Part shown: piece after piece, positions 1-8,441 of the stretch
How the letters are laid out: the number at the start of each line of letters is the position of its first letter
Position numbering within the stretch: the stretch's first letter is position 1
Source of the DNA: Alphaproteobacteria bacterium
GTDB taxonomy: Bacteria > Myxococcota_A > UBA796 > GCA-2862545
DNA length: 64,000 nucleotides
NCBI GenBank assembly: GCA_020632915.1
Contig: JACKEP010000006.1
Span: 170,001-234,000, forward strand
Direction of reading: 5' to 3'
The notes under the pieces: generated by a model
Databases searched by the model: none
Seen by the model: the letters and a program-made list of their open reading frames with translations, nothing else
Told to the model about the DNA's origin: nothing
Translations under genes and position numbers: made by a program

Positions 1-750
<750 letters not shown>

Positions 751-823
751 TGTCTGGCACTCATCACGCGTGTCCCACCGACACGGCGCCGACCCGTCCG
801 TCCATCTTCTGATTGTCACCCTT

Positions 824-942
824 TGCTCGGTGACGACAGGTCGAAGGTTCCACCCGATCCCATTCCGAACTCGGAAGTTAAGCTTCAGACCGCCGATGGT
901 ACTGCAGGGGGGACCCTGTGGGAGAGTAGGTATCGCCGAGCG
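824..942 (+). rRNA. rrf: 5S ribosomal RNA
   Basis: The core CCCATTCCGAACTCGGAAGT and the GAGAGTAGG segment before the 3' strand are typical of bacterial 5S rRNA. The first bases (GCTCGG, 825-830) pair with the last (CCGAGC, 936-941) to close helix I, which sets the ends to within one or two bases. It lies 73 bases after the 23S gene and is directly followed by a hairpin terminator, so it is the last gene of the rRNA operon. Confidence 0.95.
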
Positions 943-951
943 CCTCTTCAT

Positions 952-998
952 GAGCCCCGCGTGATGACGCAAGAGCGTCTCCGCGGGGCTCACCCCTT
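952..998 (+). terminator. rRNA operon terminator hairpin
   Basis: GAGCCCCGCG (952-961) pairs perfectly with CGCGGGGCTC (982-991). An inner stem GACGC/GCGTC (966-970 with 975-979) extends it. A short C/T-rich run follows rather than a strong T tract. It sits just after 5S rRNA and before proC, as expected for the end of an rRNA operon. Confidence 0.8.
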
Positions 999-1079
999 TC
1001 TCTGCCCTGCCAGCTGCCCGTCGTGGACCCGACCGGACGCGCGCTCGACATGCCGCGCCGCGCGTGTGACCTGCCGGCC

Positions 1080-1898
1080 ATGACACAGCGACTCTCGATC
1101 GTCGGCTGCGGCACCATGGGCCGCGCCATCGTGGGGGGACTCCTCGCCAGCGGTGAGGCGTCCTCCTGGACCTTGGGTGCCACCGTCGGCCACGCCGACG
1201 AAGCTGCCCAGCTGCGCAGGGCGTTGCCCCAGGTCGACGTCGGCGTCGACAACGCGGCGGAGGTCGCGCGCGCCGACGTCGTGCTGCTGGCCACCAAGCC
1301 CCAGGCCGCCGGTGAGGTCCTCACCGGCCACGGCATGCCCGAGGCGCTCGCCGGCAAGCTGTTGCTCAGCATCTGCGCCGGCATCACCCTCGGGCAGCTG
1401 TCGAGCTGGGCACCCGAGAGCCGGGTCATCCGGGTCATGCCGAACACGCCGGCGCTGATCCGAGAGGGGATGACGGTGCTGTCGCCGGGCGATCGGGCCA
1501 CCGCCGAGGATCTCGACCTCGCCCGTCGCATCTTCGACAGCGTCGGGCGCACGCGCGTGCTCGACGAGAAGCACCTGGACGTGGTCACCGGCCTGTCGGG
1601 CAGCGGCCCGGCGTTCGCGTGCGTGATCCTCGAGGCCATGGCGGATGGTGCCGTGATGATGGGGCTGCCGCGCCACGTCGCCATCGAGCTCGCCGCGCAG
1701 ACGCTGCAGGGCACGGCGCGCATGGTGCTGGCGACGGGGGAGCACCCTGCGGCGCTGCGCGACCGCGTCACCACGCCGGCCGGGTGCACCATCGCCGGGC
1801 TGTTCAAGATGGAAGAGGGGCGCGTGCGTTCCACCGTCGCCCAGACCATCCAGGTCGCGGCCCAGGTCGCATCGGGGCTCGGACAGTCCACAGACTGA
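1080..1898 (+). CDS. proC: pyrroline-5-carboxylate reductase
   Basis: It reduces 1-pyrroline-5-carboxylate to L-proline with NAD(P)H, the last step of proline synthesis, in the cytoplasm. The 272-residue product has the usual family length. An N-terminal Rossmann segment (IVGCGTMGRAIVGGL) binds the cofactor. The C-terminal part holds GLSGSGPAF and the family signature around TTPAGCTIAGL. I chose the ATG at 1080 because the Rossmann strand then begins six residues in; the frame is open upstream to a GTG or ATG-like start near 1023, but that would add a non-conserved tail. The gene stands alone between the rRNA terminator and the SGNH gene, and no partner proline genes (proA, proB) are present. 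Confidence 0.95.
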   Translation: MTQRLSIVGCGTMGRAIVGGLLASGEASSWTLGATVGHADEAAQLRRALPQVDVGVDNAAEVARADVVLLATKPQAAGEVLTGHGMPEALAGKLLLSICAGITLGQLSSWAPESRVIRVMPNTPALIREGMTVLSPGDRATAEDLDLARRIFDSVGRTRVLDEKHLDVVTGLSGSGPAFACVILEAMADGAVMMGLPRHVAIELAAQTLQGTARMVLATGEHPAALRDRVTTPAGCTIAGLFKMEEGRVRSTVAQTIQVAAQVASGLGQSTD

Positions 1899-1986
1899 CA
1901 GGACGCCCACGGTGCCGCGGCTGACGGGGGGGCACCGACCGGATATCGACGATGCCGCCGCGGGCCCTTGCCTGCCTGGAAGGCCG

Positions 1987-4900
1987 ATGTCGCACCGTCT
2001 GTACTACCGCCCCATCGCCGTCGCGATCGCGCTGCTCATCCCGCTCGCGGTGCTCATGGGCACCTACGGGTGGTTCCAGCGGCCCGCGGAGGTCGACGGC
2101 AAGGCGCAGTCGATGGAGCGCAGCCTCAAGAAGGGCGGCAAGCCCGACATCGTGGTGCTCGGCTCCAGCCTCGCCCGCACGAACGTGCGCACCGAGCTGC
2201 TCGCCGACGAGCTGGGTGTGCCCCGTCGCAACGTCGTGCTGCTGACGCTGCCCAACGCCACCGCGGCCCACTGGTACGCGATCATGAAGAACCGCGTGTT
2301 CGCCAACGGCTACCGGCCGCGCGCGGTGATCATGGTCGGGGCGCTCACCACGATGCTCACGCCCGACGTGCTGATGGAGAGCAACGTCGAGCGCCTGGTC
2401 AACCAGCTTTCCGACAACGAGCCCGTCATCGGGCGCAAGGTCTTCGGCACCGACGAGCCGGGCGACTTCCACTACCTGTACATGCGCGAGCAGGCCGGCC
2501 AGCTGCGCGACATGATCCTCGAGACGTTCCGCGATCACGCGCTCGGTCTGTTCCTGCGCGGCAAGACGGGCAGCGAGGTCGGGATGCGGCTCGCGGAGCG
2601 GGCCAACGAGGTCGTCTTCGCCGACGAGAACATGGACTACGAGCTCCACCGCGCGGCGGGCACCGGCCTGTACGTCGGCGCGGTGGAGGAGATCGACCTG
2701 ACGGGCATCGACATCGCCGAGGACTCGCTCGTCCCCGACATCGCGGGCCTCGCCGCCGAGTACGGCGCCAAGGCCGTGTTCGTCCGCACGCCGTTCCCGC
2801 CGTCCAACAACGACAACGACTACGTGCCGTCCGAGTACGAGGAGCAGGCCGTCAAGGTCATCTCCGAGTCCGGCGGCATGTACATCGACCTGCGCGCGCT
2901 CGGGCTCGACGACACCTACTTCCGCGACATGCGGCACATGTCCCGCGAGGGCGCGGCCATCTTCACCAAGGCGATGGCCACCACGATGAAGGACATGGGC
3001 GTGTTCCGGCGCAAGGGGGCCACCGCGGTCACCCTGTCGGTGGAGCCCGAGTCGATCACCCGCACCGCGCCGCCCGCCGACCTCACCACCACGATCGGCC
3101 ACACAGAGCGCGTCGGGGCCTGCGGCTGGCTGATCCACATCGACGGCCTCCACCCCATCCGCGAGTCCGCGCTCGCCAAGGCGGGCCACCCCACGGTCAC
3201 GCCGCTGCGGGTCCTGGAAGACGGCGAGCCCCTGCCGTTCGTCACCGAGGTCGACCCCGACAGCTGCGAGCCCGGCGTCCAGCACCGCGACGACGGCGTG
3301 ATGGTCGTCACCGACAAGGGGGTCACCCCCGACCGCCTCACGCTGTCGCTGACCGACGAGCTGTCGTTCCACGGTCCCGGGGAGCCGCTGCCGTCCTGGT
3401 GGGTCTACCCGGGCACCACGCTGACGTTCCACTTCGAGGAGCCCTGGCCCCACAACGCCGACAACTTCGACGTGTTCCTCCTGGGCCACTGGTTCGGCGG
3501 CGACTTCCACGACGTGCGGGTCGCGGTCAACGGCGAGGCCGTCGGCGTCAGCGGCGCGGGCATGCGCGTGTGGGCCGAGGGCACGCCGCGTGCGCCCACC
3601 GATCGCCCGTGGGATGTCGAGGTCTCCGTGCCCGAGGACGGGCCGTGGCTTCTCATCCAGAACATCCGCGTCGGCAAGGCGCCGTTCTCGTCCCACCTCG
3701 TCGGACTACCCGAGCTGCTCGCTGGCGCCTCCATCCGCATCGTCGGTGGCAAGGTCGAGGACACGCTGGTCGACCCGGAGTTCGCCTCCGAGCCGCCGGC
3801 GCTGAACTACGGCGGCAAGATCCGCAACGCGCCGCGGGGCGTCGGGCTGTTCGCCATCCCCCGCTACAAGGCGCTTGCGGACGCGCCGAACAGCCGGTCC
3901 TCCAACCCCCACAAGTGCTCGCCGATCGACGTGCTCGAAGACGGCGTGCCTGCGGGCGACCCCCACGTCACCTGCCTCGAGATGGCCAACCTCAAGGGCG
4001 GACGCAGCTGCCACTCCGGCAACGTCGTGTACTTCACGGCCACCGACGGCACCGATCCCCAGGGCAACGGCCACGAGTACAGCCTGGCGCTCGACCCCTC
4101 GCGCGTGTGCGACCGCCGCAACCAGAAGGAGACGACGCCGTTGCGCGGGTCGGTCTGGCTCTACCCGGGCGACCACCTCACGCTGCGCTTCCCCGACGAT
4201 CGGCTCGACACCTTCTACGACGGCGCCAACCGCCTGGAGTACGCCCTCGACCCGCTGCTGTTCACGGAGGGTGAGGCGGTCAAGGTGCGCCTGATGCAGG
4301 GCGACGACGTGCTCTACGAGGAGCGGGTGGTCGCCACCGGCAAGCGCCGTGAGTACCGCCGGCGCTACTTCGAGCCGCCCCTGCCGGCCCGGGCCAAGGA
4401 CGTCCGGCTCGAGGTGAGCAACGACAACCCCGAGTCGTTCTGGCTGCTCGTCATGGCGGCCCTGTCCGAGGACTACGAGTACGGCGTCGCGGGCGCCGAG
4501 CCCGAGGGCCTCGATCTCGAGGGCGGCGACCCGAACGACACCGACGCCGCGGAAGACACCGACGCGCCGGGCGACGGGGAGCCCGCCGACGACGTCGAGG
4601 GCCCCGACCCGTTCGCGGAGGCTGCCGACGCCCCGCCGCCGGTGCCCCAGATGGGTGCGCGCGAGGTGTCCCGCGCCGGCCGTCTCGGCCCGGTCCCCGA
4701 GCTCCCCGAGCTCAAGGACGTCCGCGCCGTGCGCGGCGACGTGGTGGAGGGCCACCTCTTCCAGACGTGGCCGGTGTCCAACTCGGTGCTCGCCAAGCAG
4801 AACCTCGGCTGGTGGTCGCCCGTGCGCCTGCGCCGTGGCGAGACCGTGCTGGCGATGGCGCCCACGCGCGCCGCGTTCCGCGACGGGTGCACCGACTGCT

Positions 4901-5385
4901 TCACCCACTACGGCCAGTCGCTGGTCGCCCGCACGTCGGCCACCGGACCCCTGGTGGCCTGGCTGCCGCGGGAGGTGCCGATCGAGGCGCCGTCCGGCGA
5001 AGACCTGTACTGGATCTTCCCCGGCTCGGGCCTGCGCTTCGAGGTCGCGGCGCCGTGGGCGGGCGACCACGTCGAGGTGCGCGCGCGCATCGAGCGCTTC
5101 GCCACCGACAAGGGCGAGTCCGCGCCGCCGCCGCGACTGCGCGTCGGCGAGGTCGAGGTGCCGTTCGAGCCCGTGGAGGACGGCTGGCGGGCCGTGGTCC
5201 AGGTCGACGGCACGGTCGACGGGGTGTGGAACATCGACCTGCGCTCGCCGCCCACCGGCACCTACGCGCTCGTGCTCGGGGTCGACATGCGGGACGCCGA
5301 CGGCCAGTGGACCGTGGTCGCGCGCCCGAAGGTGAGCGCTGCCGAGGCGTCCGACGAGGGCGAGGCCGGCGACGCCGAGGAGTAG
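1987..5385 (+). CDS. large membrane-anchored SGNH (AlgX/DltD-like) protein with three repeated C-terminal modules
   Basis: The 1132-residue product starts with a short cytoplasmic end and one membrane helix (about residues 9-28), so the rest is probably periplasmic. Residues about 55-340 look like an SGNH fold: the block I serine lies in VVLGSSLARTN (Ser60/61) and a block V pair is in RDMRHMSREG (Asp314, His317). Members of this fold partner MBOAT proteins in O-acylation (AlgX/AlgJ, DltD). The remainder, about 380-1130, contains three related modules, each with a [ST]P-x-hydrophobic segment and a later W-x-[YF]-P-G motif (near residues 471, 724 and 1009), probably beta-sandwiches. An acidic Asp/Glu/Pro-rich linker lies near 845-895. 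The ATG at 1987 has GGAAGG just upstream; an earlier in-frame ATG at 1912 has no such support. The MBOAT gene lies 1.5 kb downstream. The substrate is unknown. Confidence 0.7.
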   Translation: MSHRLYYRPIAVAIALLIPLAVLMGTYGWFQRPAEVDGKAQSMERSLKKGGKPDIVVLGSSLARTNVRTELLADELGVPRRNVVLLTLPNATAAHWYAIMKNRVFANGYRPRAVIMVGALTTMLTPDVLMESNVERLVNQLSDNEPVIGRKVFGTDEPGDFHYLYMREQAGQLRDMILETFRDHALGLFLRGKTGSEVGMRLAERANEVVFADENMDYELHRAAGTGLYVGAVEEIDLTGIDIAEDSLVPDIAGLAAEYGAKAVFVRTPFPPSNNDNDYVPSEYEEQAVKVISESGGMYIDLRALGLDDTYFRDMRHMSREGAAIFTKAMATTMKDMGVFRRKGATAVTLSVEPESITRTAPPADLTTTIGHTERVGACGWLIHIDGLHPIRESALAKAGHPTVTPLRVLEDGEPLPFVTEVDPDSCEPGVQHRDDGVMVVTDKGVTPDRLTLSLTDELSFHGPGEPLPSWWVYPGTTLTFHFEEPWPHNADNFDVFLLGHWFGGDFHDVRVAVNGEAVGVSGAGMRVWAEGTPRAPTDRPWDVEVSVPEDGPWLLIQNIRVGKAPFSSHLVGLPELLAGASIRIVGGKVEDTLVDPEFASEPPALNYGGKIRNAPRGVGLFAIPRYKALADAPNSRSSNPHKCSPIDVLEDGVPAGDPHVTCLEMANLKGGRSCHSGNVVYFTATDGTDPQGNGHEYSLALDPSRVCDRRNQKETTPLRGSVWLYPGDHLTLRFPDDRLDTFYDGANRLEYALDPLLFTEGEAVKVRLMQGDDVLYEERVVATGKRREYRRRYFEPPLPARAKDVRLEVSNDNPESFWLLVMAALSEDYEYGVAGAEPEGLDLEGGDPNDTDAAEDTDAPGDGEPADDVEGPDPFAEAADAPPPVPQMGAREVSRAGRLGPVPELPELKDVRAVRGDVVEGHLFQTWPVSNSVLAKQNLGWWSPVRLRRGETVLAMAPTRAAFRDGCTDCFTHYGQSLVARTSATGPLVAWLPREVPIEAPSGEDLYWIFPGSGLRFEVAAPWAGDHVEVRARIERFATDKGESAPPPRLRVGEVEVPFEPVEDGWRAVVQVDGTVDGVWNIDLRSPPTGTYALVLGVDMRDADGQWTVVARPKVSAAEASDEGEAGDAEE

Positions 5386-5397
5386 GGCCCGCGCTGC

Positions 5398-6738
5398 CTA
5401 CGCGACCTCGCCGTGGGCCCGCGCCACGGCGTAGCGGGCGTGGGGCTCCATCGCCTCGCGGAAGTCGAGCCGCGCCCGCAGCTTGCGCTCCAGCGCGTAC
5501 AGGCCGCCCAGCGACCGGTGGAGCATGAGGATGTCTTTCGGGGCGCGCACGGAAGGGTGGGGGATCAGCCCCTTGATCACGGGGCGCATGTCTTCGAGGA
5601 AGTGCTCGTCGGGGCCACCGAGCTCGCGCTCCCCCCCTTCGAAGGCCTTGGTGATCTCGCGGACGAACGCCCACAGCGCGTCGCCGGCGGCGGGGTCGAC
5701 GCCATCCCAGGCGCCGAGATCGATGCAGGCGTCGAGGGTGCCGGCCTTGTCGTGGTCGAGCGCGCACAGCACGGCGCGGGCGTAGGTGCCCACCCAGAAC
5801 TCGTCGATGCGCTTGACGCAGCCGAAGTCGAGCACGCCGAGCGTGCCGTCCTCGTCGAACAGGTAGTTGCCGGGGTGGGGGTCGGCGTGGAGCATGCGGT
5901 GACGGAACACCTGCTCGTAGTAGAAGCCGGCGACGGTGCGCGCCGCGCGCTGGCGCGCCTCGGGGCTGGCGGTCGCGACGAAGGCGTCGATGTGGCGGCC
6001 GGGGACGCGGTCCATCGTGAGCACGCGCTCGGTGGACCAGCCGGGATGCACCCGCGGGATCCGCACGCGCGGGTCGTCGCCCCAGGTGGCCTGGTAGGCG
6101 GCGATGTTCGCGGCCTCCTGGAGGTAGTCGAGCTCCTCCAGGAGCCGGTCGCGCAGCTCGTCGAAGATGTCGTCGACCTCGGCCTTGCTGCGGCCGGCCA
6201 CGCCGCGGCTCGACAAGAGGATGCCCTTGAGCGCCATGAGGTCGGTGGTGACCGAGTCGTCGACGCCGCGGTGCAGCACCTTGACCACCACCTCGGTGCC
6301 GTCCGGCAGCGCAGCCGTGTGGGCCTGGGCGAGCGACGCGGTGCCGAGGGGCGTGGGGTCGAAGCGTGAGAAGGCCTCGGTGAGGGGGCGCCCGAGCGAG
6401 GCCTCGACGTCTTCGACGATCTGCGCGAACGGGATGGGCTCGGCCTCGGCGTGGAGCTTGCCGAGCACCTGGCCCACCTCGTCGGGCAGGTCGAGGGTGT
6501 CGGCGAGCATGGCGACCTGCTGCCCCACCTTCATCGCGGCACCCTTCAGCCGCGACATCGTGTCGACGACGGCGCGCGCGTTGTCGAGGTGGAGCTTGTC
6601 GAGCGCCTGCTGGCCGAGCTCCGACCCGCCGACGAGCTCCTTGACCCGCTCCCGCACATACGACGTGGTGACACGGCCCGTCAGCGTGCCGAGCTGGGCC
6701 AGCCTGGAGAGACGTCCGGGGGTCTTCTTCTGCGCCAT
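5398..6738 (-). CDS. ABC1/UbiB-family atypical kinase
   Basis: The 446-residue product belongs to the ABC1/ADCK/UbiB protein-kinase-like family. It shows the KxGQ motif (MKVGQQ), the ASLAQAH alanine-rich loop that replaces the glycine-rich loop, a catalytic loop HADPHPGN and a DFG motif (VLDFGCV). UbiB itself supports ubiquinone synthesis, but this version lacks obvious C-terminal membrane helices and no ubi genes are nearby, so the pathway is not certain. Its stop lies 12 bases from that of the convergent SGNH gene, and it separates the SGNH gene from the MBOAT gene. Other family members act in lipid homeostasis, which would suit the acylation neighbours, but that link is inference only. Confidence 0.88.
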   Translation of the reverse strand: MAQKKTPGRLSRLAQLGTLTGRVTTSYVRERVKELVGGSELGQQALDKLHLDNARAVVDTMSRLKGAAMKVGQQVAMLADTLDLPDEVGQVLGKLHAEAEPIPFAQIVEDVEASLGRPLTEAFSRFDPTPLGTASLAQAHTAALPDGTEVVVKVLHRGVDDSVTTDLMALKGILLSSRGVAGRSKAEVDDIFDELRDRLLEELDYLQEAANIAAYQATWGDDPRVRIPRVHPGWSTERVLTMDRVPGRHIDAFVATASPEARQRAARTVAGFYYEQVFRHRMLHADPHPGNYLFDEDGTLGVLDFGCVKRIDEFWVGTYARAVLCALDHDKAGTLDACIDLGAWDGVDPAAGDALWAFVREITKAFEGGERELGGPDEHFLEDMRPVIKGLIPHPSVRAPKDILMLHRSLGGLYALERKLRARLDFREAMEPHARYAVARAHGEVA

Positions 6739-6865
6739 GGCCGGCCCCTAACGCGGGTGTTCGCTCGTCGGCACCGACGGTGCGGGGACTGTGAGGAAGG
6801 GTTGACCCTGCCGCCGCGGTCGCGTAGGTGGGGCGGCGACCACGGTCCGGAAGCACGGCGAGCGC

Positions 6866-8431
6866 ATGCACTTCATCGAGCTGAACTTCGTCTGGTTCAT
6901 GGCGATCGTGTTCAGCCTGTACTGGGGGTTCGAGCTCACCACGTCGCGTGGCGTCCGCGGGCTGGTCATCGCGGCGGGCCGGCCGTTCCTGGGCCAGGAG
7001 CGCATGGAGCAGCTCCTGCCGGACGTGCCCCGGCTGCTGCAGAACGTGCTCCTCGCCGTGGGCAGCGCCGTGTTCTACGGCTGGGTCCACCCCTGGTTCC
7101 TGCTGCTGCTCTACTTCTCGGCGGTGCTCGACTACAACATCGGCCTGGCCCTCGACAAGGAAGAGCGCAGCCGCTGGTTCTTCCTGCCGTGGTTCCTCGC
7201 CCGGCGCCTGCCCGACAGCCGCATCAGCCGTCGCGCCCTGCTGGTCGCCAGCATGTGCGGCAACCTCGGCATGCTGGGCTTCTTCAAGTACTACAACTTC
7301 TTCGTGTGGAACGTCGCGGTCGCTCTGGAACAGATGGGGTTCCAGGCCAACTTCTGGACGTTGCGCGTGATCCTGCCCGTCGGGATCAGCTTCTACACGT
7401 TCCAGACGATGTCGTACACGATCGACGTCTACCGCGGCAAGCTCAAGGCCCGGTCGAACTTCCTCGACTACGTCGTCTACGTCAGCTTCTTCCCGCAGCT
7501 CGTCGCCGGTCCGATCGAGCGCGCCGCGTCGCTGCTGCCCCAGGTGGAGCGCAAGCGCACCTTCGACATCGACCAGGTGGTGTCGGGCCTCGGCCTCGCC
7601 CTGTGGGGTGGGTTCACCAAGGTGGTCATCGCCGACACCATCGCGCCCTACGTCGACGAGGTCTTCATGACCCGTCAGCCGGCGTTCGTGATGGTGCTGG
7701 CGGCCGGGTTCGCGTTCGGCGTCCAGATGCTCGCCGACTTCATGGGCTACACCAACATCGCCCGCGGCGCGGCCCGGATGCTGGGCTTCCACCTCGTCGA
7801 GAACTTCGACCGGCCCTACAGCGCCCTGTCCACGCCCGAGTTCTGGCGCAAGTGGCACATCAGCCTGTCGAGCTGGGTGGGCGACTACGTCTACACGCCG
7901 CTGCTGCGCACCGGACGGCCGAGCCCCGCGCGCACCGTGATGGCGATCATGCTCACGTTCTTCGCCATCGGCCTGTGGCACGGCGCGTCGTGGAACTTCA
8001 TCGTCCTGGGGCTCTACAACGGCGTGTGGATGGTGTTCTACACCTTCCTCGTGCCGGTGATCCCGCGCCGGTTCAAGGGCAAGCTGCCGCTCGACTTCCT
8101 GGCGTGGGCGTTCCACACGCTCGTGGTGCTCCAGCCCACCGGCCTGCTGTTCCGCGAGGTCAGCCTCGCCCGCGTCTGGCAGCACCTCACGCAGCCGTGG
8201 TTCACCGCCAGCGAAGACCAGGTCATCGCCGCGAGCATCGTGCTGCTGATGGCCGCCCTGGGCACGCTGCCCATCAACCTGTCGTTCTACGTCGAGGACC
8301 ACCTGCTGCCGCGCCTGCGGCGCTCCCAGTGGTTCCTGCCCATCCAGACGGCGTTCTGGTCGTTCGAGATCCTCGCGATCTTCATCTTCTACCGCGACGC
8401 GTCGGGCGACTTCATCTACTTCCAGTTCTAG
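6866..8431 (+). CDS. MBOAT family O-acyltransferase (AlgI/DltB-like)
   Basis: This 521-residue multipass inner-membrane protein moves acyl groups from a cytoplasmic donor to a periplasmic acceptor. Family hallmarks are clear: YTIDVYRGK, FFPQLVAGPIERA, WRKWHISLSSWVGDYVY (His331) and LWHGASWNF with the catalytic His372. Length and motif order match AlgI and DltB relatives. The Shine-Dalgarno site is weak (GGCGAG). The next gene, a fatty-acyl-AMP ligase with a carrier domain, starts 10 bases after the stop, so the two are almost surely one transcript. That suggests a fatty acyl thioester on the carrier domain as donor. The acceptor may be a polysaccharide or another envelope glycan; this cannot be read from the sequence. 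Confidence 0.92.
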   Translation: MHFIELNFVWFMAIVFSLYWGFELTTSRGVRGLVIAAGRPFLGQERMEQLLPDVPRLLQNVLLAVGSAVFYGWVHPWFLLLLYFSAVLDYNIGLALDKEERSRWFFLPWFLARRLPDSRISRRALLVASMCGNLGMLGFFKYYNFFVWNVAVALEQMGFQANFWTLRVILPVGISFYTFQTMSYTIDVYRGKLKARSNFLDYVVYVSFFPQLVAGPIERAASLLPQVERKRTFDIDQVVSGLGLALWGGFTKVVIADTIAPYVDEVFMTRQPAFVMVLAAGFAFGVQMLADFMGYTNIARGAARMLGFHLVENFDRPYSALSTPEFWRKWHISLSSWVGDYVYTPLLRTGRPSPARTVMAIMLTFFAIGLWHGASWNFIVLGLYNGVWMVFYTFLVPVIPRRFKGKLPLDFLAWAFHTLVVLQPTGLLFREVSLARVWQHLTQPWFTASEDQVIAASIVLLMAALGTLPINLSFYVEDHLLPRLRRSQWFLPIQTAFWSFEILAIFIFYRDASGDFIYFQF

Positions 8432-8441
8432 GGAGCCGGGC

